64,000 bases of DNA, taken from the NCBI GenBank assembly GCA_965199585.1, contig CBDASI010000002.1, forward strand, positions 372,001 through 436,000. Direction: 5' to 3'. The stretch comes from JAVVHH01 sp965199585. Its GTDB lineage: Bacteria > Pseudomonadota > Alphaproteobacteria > Acetobacterales > Acetobacteraceae. A program made the position numbers and the translations under genes. Of this stretch, positions 59,244 to 64,000 are shown one piece after another (position 1 is the first letter of the stretch; each line of letters starts with the position of its first letter). The notes beneath the pieces are model-generated. The model did not search any database. It had not been told where the DNA came from and saw only the letters and a list, made by a program, of their open reading frames with translations.

Positions 59244-60071
59244 GTGAGCCTGTCGCGATCGGCACGACGGCTCGCCGCCTTGCTTGCCCCGGCCTTGCTG
59301 GCCGCCTGCGGTGCGCCGAAGCCGGTCGTGGACAGTCCGGGCGGTGGTATCCGCCTGGGCTTCCAGGGATTGGACGCGCAGGTGCCGGATTACGCCCGGA
59401 TCCCCTACGAGCCGTTCTCGCGCGATAATGCGGTGGCCATCGCCATACGCGAGTGGCGGGCCTGGGGCATGCAGGTGAACGACGCGCCGCCGGGCCCTGA
59501 TCTACCGCTCGACGCGCGCGGGGATCGGCAGGCGGGGATGTGGCAGCGTGTCGGCGATTACTGGTGGCTTGGCCAGAACGGCGGTTCGCAGAGCAGTAGC
59601 TGGACGGGCAAATACGGCGATGGCGGCCAGGAATATCGGTCGGCGCCCCCTGCCTGGTCGGCCGCCTTCATCTCGTATCTGATGCGGACGGCGGGGGCCG
59701 GCGATCGATTCCCCTACTCGCCGCTCCATGCGACCTACATCAACGCGGCCGCTAACGGCAACGCGACAGTGTCCGCGCAGCCGCCGGAGAGCTACCCGCC
59801 GCAACTCGGCGACCTCATCTGCTTCGGCCGCCGCGGGGCGCAGAAACTAAGGTTTTCCGACCTACCGACGTCGAGCTTCTTCGGCCATTGCGACATGGTC
59901 GTCGCGGCGACGCCCAGCGAGCTGACCGTGATCGGCGGCAACGTCTCGGCGGGTGTCACGATGAAGCATGTACCTTTGACGCCGCAGGGCACGTTGTCGA
60001 CGTCGGATGGGCTGGTGATGGACGAGCGTTACCCGTGGTTCGTCGTGCTGCGCGTCGCTTACGACCAGTAA
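59244..60071 (+). CDS. DUF2272-type lipoprotein
   Basis: A 275-residue protein with lipobox LLAAC after a short basic N-terminus, so probably lipid-anchored. The domain has conserved-looking GDYWWLGQNG, PPAWSAAFISYLMR, GDLICFGR and SSFFGHCDMVV, in which Cys and His positions fit a CHAP-like hydrolase fold (the DUF2272 group). Start GTG 59244 has GGAGGG nine bases before it; a GTG at 59205 inside rne is less likely. It is 26 bp after rne, and both may be co-transcribed. Enzymatic activity not shown. Confidence 0.83.
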   Translation: MSLSRSARRLAALLAPALLAACGAPKPVVDSPGGGIRLGFQGLDAQVPDYARIPYEPFSRDNAVAIAIREWRAWGMQVNDAPPGPDLPLDARGDRQAGMWQRVGDYWWLGQNGGSQSSSWTGKYGDGGQEYRSAPPAWSAAFISYLMRTAGAGDRFPYSPLHATYINAAANGNATVSAQPPESYPPQLGDLICFGRRGAQKLRFSDLPTSSFFGHCDMVVAATPSELTVIGGNVSAGVTMKHVPLTPQGTLSTSDGLVMDERYPWFVVLRVAYDQ

Positions 60072-60083
60072 ATACCCGCCGTT

Positions 60084-61370
60084 TCAGACGGTCGTGCCGC
60101 TGCTGCCCTGGTTCGCCACGCCGCCTGAGGCGGCTCTGGATGAGCGGGTTTCCCGATCGATGAGCGGCGCGGTGAACGCAAGAAGATCACCGCCCGGAAA
60201 TTGATGGCCGGCGACTCCAGCTGCGGCAGCGGCTTGCAAGTCGGTCGGTTGATCGCCGACGAGGAGACAGCGCGCCGGGTCGAGCTCCCAGGCGGCGGTC
60301 AGTTCCTGCAGCATGCCGGGGCCCGGCTTGCGGCGCGGGTCGACCCGGCGGTAGGCCTCGAGCCGGGCGTCGGGATGGGTCGGGCAGTAGCGCAGATCGT
60401 CGACGTTGCCGCCCTCGGCCCGAATGCGGTCGATCATCCAGGCGGACAGCGCGGCGAACTGCGCTTCGTCGTAGCGGCCGCGGGCGATGCCGGATTGGTT
60501 GGTGACGACGAAGACGTGCCAGCCCGCATCGGCGGCGGCGCGGGCGGTGGCGACGGCGCCGTCGACGAAATCGAACCGCTCTCGCTCGCCGACCCAGCCG
60601 TGATCGTGGTTGATGACGCCGTCGCGGTCGAGGAACAGGGCGCGGCGATGCAGGCGGGCGGGCAACTCGGTCTGGGCGCGCTCGAGGTCGGCGGGGATGC
60701 CGATGTCGATGAAGTAGCCATCGCCGACGGTGCCCCGGACCAAGCCGGCGGCAGCGAGGGCGGGCAAGGTCCCGCGCTCGAGCGAGCACGGGTCGGTGAC
60801 GTGGTCGAGCACCGAGCGGCGCAACAGATAGATGCCGGCGTTGGCCAGGCCGGGTTGGCCGGCGACCAGGGGGCGTTCGCGGAAGACGGTGACGTGGTCG
60901 CCGTCGAGCTCGGCGACCCCGGCGCGGGATGCGTCCGGCAGCTGTCGCAGGACCATGCGGGCGACGATCTCGGGACCGTCGGCCGCAGCGTCGGCGAGCA
61001 GACGGGCGAGATTGAAGTCGAGCCAGGAATCGCCGTTGCAGAGCAGGAAGCGGTCGGCCAGCTTCGCGCGCGCTTGGTGCAGCGCGCCGCCGGTGCCCGC
61101 CCTGCCCTGCTCCGGGCAACAGATGAGGCGCATCGGCGTCGGCAGGCGGGCGGCGATGTCGGGGAGGAGACGCTCGACCTCCTCGGCGAGGTAGCCGGTG
61201 AGCAGCAGAGTCTCCTCGATGCCGAAGCGGCAGAGCTCGCGCAGCACCCATTCAAGAAACGGCCGATCGCCGCAGCGCAGCAAGGGCTTCGGTGTGGTAG
61301 CCGTCAGCGCGCCGAGGCGGGTGCCGAGGCCGCCGACAAGGACCGCAGCTTGCTTGACGGTGACGGACAT
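60084..61370 (-). CDS. Fused heptose-1-phosphate nucleotidyltransferase and HAD phosphatase
   Basis: A 428-residue two-domain protein. Residues 1-235 form a sugar nucleotidyltransferase (AAVLVGGLGTRLGALT, the GDSWLDFNL metal region), residues about 240-405 a HAD phosphatase of the GmhB/histidinol-phosphatase type (LFLDRDGVINHDHG, VVTNQSGIARG, RKPGPGM, LVGDQPTDLQAA). Together they would cut heptose 1,7-bisphosphate and load the heptose 1-phosphate onto a nucleotide, as for GDP- or ADP-heptose. The isomerase gmhA lies three bases upstream, giving a heptose-activation pathway. Confidence 0.88.
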   Translation of the reverse strand: MSVTVKQAAVLVGGLGTRLGALTATTPKPLLRCGDRPFLEWVLRELCRFGIEETLLLTGYLAEEVERLLPDIAARLPTPMRLICCPEQGRAGTGGALHQARAKLADRFLLCNGDSWLDFNLARLLADAAADGPEIVARMVLRQLPDASRAGVAELDGDHVTVFRERPLVAGQPGLANAGIYLLRRSVLDHVTDPCSLERGTLPALAAAGLVRGTVGDGYFIDIGIPADLERAQTELPARLHRRALFLDRDGVINHDHGWVGERERFDFVDGAVATARAAADAGWHVFVVTNQSGIARGRYDEAQFAALSAWMIDRIRAEGGNVDDLRYCPTHPDARLEAYRRVDPRRKPGPGMLQELTAAWELDPARCLLVGDQPTDLQAAAAAGVAGHQFPGGDLLAFTAPLIDRETRSSRAASGGVANQGSSGTTV

Positions 61371-61373
61371 GGA

Positions 61374-61952
61374 TCAGCCTTGCGGAAACATGGTCCGTTC
61401 GACCAGGGCGCAGATGACATGGCCGGCGGTGATGTGGATCTGCTGGATGATCGCGGTCTTGCTCGAATGCGCAGCGAGGACTTTGTCGCAGTGCGGGACC
61501 ATCGGACCGGGGTTGGCGCCGGCGAAGGCGAAGCAGGTCACGCCCTTGGTCTTGGCCGCCTCGAAAGCGCGCAGCACGTTCTTGGATGTGCCGGAGGTGG
61601 AGATGCCGATCAGGATGTCACCGGGCTGGCCGAGACCGAGGACCTGGCGCTCGAACACCTTCTCGTAGCCGTAATCGTTGCCGATCGCGGTCAGGTTGGA
61701 GCTGTCGGTGGTGAGCGCGATGGCCGGAAGCGGGGCGCGGTCGATCAGCAGGCGGGAGATGAATTCGGCGGCGATATGCTGCGAATCCGCCGCGCTGCCG
61801 CCATTGCCGCAGATCATGAGTTTCCGGTCCGCGCGGAAGCACGCGACGATGGCGTCGGCCATCTCCTGCATGACCCGGCGCTGCTCAGCGCTGTCGCGGA
61901 AGGCGGCGAAAGCCTCGACGGTCTCGTCGAGGAACGATGTCATGAACTCCAT
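61374..61952 (-). CDS. gmhA: Sedoheptulose-7-phosphate isomerase (SIS domain)
   Basis: A 192-residue SIS-domain enzyme that makes the first heptose precursor. ICGNGGSAADSQHIAAEF is the sugar-phosphate loop with the conserved His, and IGISTSGTSKNVLRAFEAA the second one; LTTDSSNLTAIGNDYGYEKV fits GmhA well. Start ATG 61952 has AAGG four bases upstream. It is followed by the fused nucleotidyltransferase-phosphatase, so the two form a heptose operon. Confidence 0.93.
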   Translation of the reverse strand: MEFMTSFLDETVEAFAAFRDSAEQRRVMQEMADAIVACFRADRKLMICGNGGSAADSQHIAAEFISRLLIDRAPLPAIALTTDSSNLTAIGNDYGYEKVFERQVLGLGQPGDILIGISTSGTSKNVLRAFEAAKTKGVTCFAFAGANPGPMVPHCDKVLAAHSSKTAIIQQIHITAGHVICALVERTMFPQG

Positions 61953-62115
61953 GGTGCCTTATGGCAGGGAACGGTAGGGCCGCAAAGTTATGCATTTCAT
62001 TTAGGCGAGCGTTTCCGATTTATACACGTTTGAGTTGTATTGTCGTCTTATGGTGGGGGATCGGCATGATGACAGTGATGACGCGCGCGTTCGGAGCCGG
62101 TAAGCCGGCGTGACG

Positions 62116-63306
62116 ATGCGAAACCTATTATTCCTCACCCAGCGCATCCCGTATCCGCCGATCAAGGGCGAGAAGATCCGGCCGCTGCAGATCCTGCGGC
62201 ATCTGCGGGAGCGATACGACGTGCATCTCGGCTGCCTGGTCGACGATCCCGATGACGAGCAGCATATCGGGACGGTGGCGGCGCTGTGTACGACGTCGCA
62301 TTTCGCGCGGCTCGACCGAAAACGGGCCAAGCTGACCTGCCTGGCCGGATTGCTGACGGGCGAGCCGCTGAGCGTCACTTTCTACCGGGACCGCGGCCTG
62401 GCTGCCTGGGTGACGCGGACGTTGGCGGAGATCCAGCCGGCGGCGATCTTTGTGTGTTCGTCCAACATGGCGCCCTACGTGCTGGGTAGAACCGGGGGCG
62501 CGACGGTGACGCTGTGCGACCTGGCGGACGTCGATTCCGAGAAATGGCGGGCGTATTCGGAGACTGGCAGCGGGCCGATGAAGCTGGTGCATCGGCGGGA
62601 GTGGCACCGGGTCGCGGCGCTGGAGGGGCGGATTGCCCGCGAGATGGATTGGAGCACGTTCGTCTCGGCTGAGGAGGCAGCGCTGTTCCGCGCGCAGCGG
62701 CCGCAGGAAGCGGAGAAGATCCGCGCCGTGCCGAGCGGGGTTGATTTCGCCTATTTCGACCCGGCGATCCCACAGGCGGCACTCTACCCGACCGACCGGC
62801 TGAATTATGTGTTCACCGGCACGATGGATTATCCGCCGAACGTCGACGCGGTGCGCTGGTTCGCCACCACGATCCTGCCGATCATCCAGCGCAGCCGGGC
62901 GGCGCATTTCCATATCGTCGGCTCCAGCCCATCAGCCGAGGTGCTGGCGTTGGCGGGCGAGCATGTCACGGTGACCGGGCGCGTGCCGGACGTCCGCCCC
63001 TATGTCGCGCATGCGACGGCCGCGGTCGCACCGATGCGGATCGCGCGGGGCATCCAGAACAAGGTGCTCGAAGCGATGGCGATGGGCCGGCCGGTGGTGG
63101 TCACGCCGGACGCGCTGGAGGGGATCGACGCGCAAGCAGGCATCGAGCTGCTGCTGGGTGATGGGGCGGAGGCGTTGGCGGCGCGGTGCCTGGAGGCCGC
63201 CGAGCCGGCAGCGGCGGCGATCGGCGCGGCGGCGCGGCGCCTGGTCGAGCGCGAATATAGTTGGGCCGGGCGGCTGCTCGGCTTCGACGCGCTGTTGGGA
63301 GAGTAG
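62116..63306 (+). CDS. Glycosyltransferase, TIGR03087-like (exosortase-associated sugar transferase type)
   Basis: A 396-residue GT-B sugar transferase. The N-terminus NLLFLTQRIPYPPIKGEKIR, LGCLVDDPDDEQH and FVCSSNMAPYVL match the family tied to exosortase/EPS loci as I recall it, and GTMDYPPNVDAVRWF, then PMRIARGIQNKVLEAMAMG are the donor-site parts. GTG 62110 is an alternative start by two codons; ATG 62116 gives the usual beginning. No exosortase gene is in the window. The heptose genes next door suggest work on a surface glycan. Confidence 0.88.
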   Translation: MRNLLFLTQRIPYPPIKGEKIRPLQILRHLRERYDVHLGCLVDDPDDEQHIGTVAALCTTSHFARLDRKRAKLTCLAGLLTGEPLSVTFYRDRGLAAWVTRTLAEIQPAAIFVCSSNMAPYVLGRTGGATVTLCDLADVDSEKWRAYSETGSGPMKLVHRREWHRVAALEGRIAREMDWSTFVSAEEAALFRAQRPQEAEKIRAVPSGVDFAYFDPAIPQAALYPTDRLNYVFTGTMDYPPNVDAVRWFATTILPIIQRSRAAHFHIVGSSPSAEVLALAGEHVTVTGRVPDVRPYVAHATAAVAPMRIARGIQNKVLEAMAMGRPVVVTPDALEGIDAQAGIELLLGDGAEALAARCLEAAEPAAAAIGAAARRLVEREYSWAGRLLGFDALLGE

Positions 63307-63374
63307 ACCCGGCGCGTTGACCGTGATGCGGCCATCCCGCAAGCTCTCCGCAACGATAAAGCTGGGGAAACGAC

Positions 63375-64000
63375 ATGGCTCTCTCGCGTCGAGGTGTGCT
63401 GCGATCCGTCGCAGCCGGCGGGCTCGCACTGGCGACGGAACGGGCGTTCGCGCAGGCGGGCGAGCTGCAAACGATATACGAAGCGGCAAAGAAAGAAGGG
63501 CAGCTCACCTGGTATTCGGGCTACTTCGACCAGACGATCTGCGCCCGCATCGGTAACGCCTTCACTCAGAAATGGCCGGGGATCACCGTCAACGCGACAA
63601 AGACCACGGCGCAAGTGGCGTTCCAGCGCTTGCTGCAGGACATGAAAGGCGGCCGGGTCGAATCGGACGTGTTCAGCACCAGCGACGTCAGTCACATGCA
63701 ATATCTGCAATCGAAGGGATTGCTGATCCATTTCGACCCGCCGCAGGCGGCCGGGATGATCCCTGCCCTGCGCGGCTTGGACCCGAAGGGCGACTACTTC
63801 CCCGGCTGGGTCGGTATGGCCGCGATCGGCTACAACACGAGCAAAGTCTCCGCCGCGGACTCGCCGAAGGACTGGCCCGATCTCGCGGACCCGCGATGGA
63901 AAGACAAGGTTACCTTCGGAAACCCGAATTACAGCGGTCTGGTCGGTAACTGGACGGTCGCGATGACGGAGAAGTTCGGCTGGGATCTATTCACCAAGTT
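63375..64000 (+). CDS. ABC transporter substrate-binding protein, 3' end missing
   Basis: The frame runs from ATG 63375 to the window edge (208 codons). The N-terminus SRRGVLRSVAAGGLALATER is a twin-arginine-type signal peptide (SRRxxL) with cleavage near AFAQ, so export through Tat is likely. The mature part reads EGQLTWYSGYFDQTICARIG and DPRWKDKVTFGNPNY, typical of the iron/polyamine (AfuA/PotD-like) extracellular binding proteins. A ribosome site GGGG lies nine bases upstream. Substrate not decided. Confidence 0.85.
   Translation, partial: MALSRRGVLRSVAAGGLALATERAFAQAGELQTIYEAAKKEGQLTWYSGYFDQTICARIGNAFTQKWPGITVNATKTTAQVAFQRLLQDMKGGRVESDVFSTSDVSHMQYLQSKGLLIHFDPPQAAGMIPALRGLDPKGDYFPGWVGMAAIGYNTSKVSAADSPKDWPDLADPRWKDKVTFGNPNYSGLVGNWTVAMTEKFGWDLFTK

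Overview
The window is GC-rich, densely coded bacterial DNA. RNase E with a large acidic insert in its S1 region, the amiC-mrcA-prfB block next to rne, the yqeY-dnaG-rpoD order and the protein families all point to an alphaproteobacterium. Rhodospirillales, and perhaps Acetobacteraceae, is my best guess by inference; no rRNA is present to settle it. I see no prophage, insertion sequence or CRISPR array. The only RNA gene found is a tRNA-Arg(CCU) split by a group I intron.

Left part (1-15.5 kb): a partial fumarylacetoacetate-hydrolase-family gene, an epoxide-hydrolase-like enzyme and a BenE-type permease overlap in one catabolic operon. A large hybrid sensor kinase follows, whose receiver has lost its phospho-acceptor Asp. 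Next come the intron-bearing tRNA, a small lipoprotein, galM, an MFS transporter, a UbiH-type monooxygenase, glnK-amtB, a MazEF module with a perfect palindromic operator, threonine ammonia-lyase and greA.

Centre-left (15.5-29 kb): carB and carA are divergent from yqeY-dnaG-rpoD. CarA carries an N-terminal helix-turn-helix-like domain, and a perfect inverted repeat exactly fills the 17-bp spacer of its putative leaderless promoter. Then follow a patatin with a CTGC-N3-GCAG operator-like site, an acetyltransferase and a PEP-carboxylase-like protein with altered active-site motifs.

Centre (29-33 kb): an accessory stretch of repeats and lower-GC genes for small exported proteins without recognised function.

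Centre-right (33.2-44 kb): a one-directional cluster with a type I secretion ABC transporter, its HlyD-type adaptor, a Sel1-repeat protein, a two-domain glycosyltransferase broken by a one-base homopolymer shift, a protein with ChW-like repeats, a second glycosyltransferase and a rhodanese. It looks like a system for exporting and glycosylating a surface molecule.

Right part (44-64 kb): an ArsR-methyltransferase regulator (SahR-like) leads metH. A phospholipase D-like lipoprotein, prfB with its programmed frameshift, mrcA, amiC, rne, a DUF2272 lipoprotein, heptose-synthesis genes (a nucleotidyltransferase-phosphatase fusion and gmhA), a glycosyltransferase and a partial substrate-binding protein follow. 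Strand composition flips near 45.0 kb: the + strand is C-rich before and G-rich after, whichever way genes point, as expected at a replication origin or an old inversion edge.
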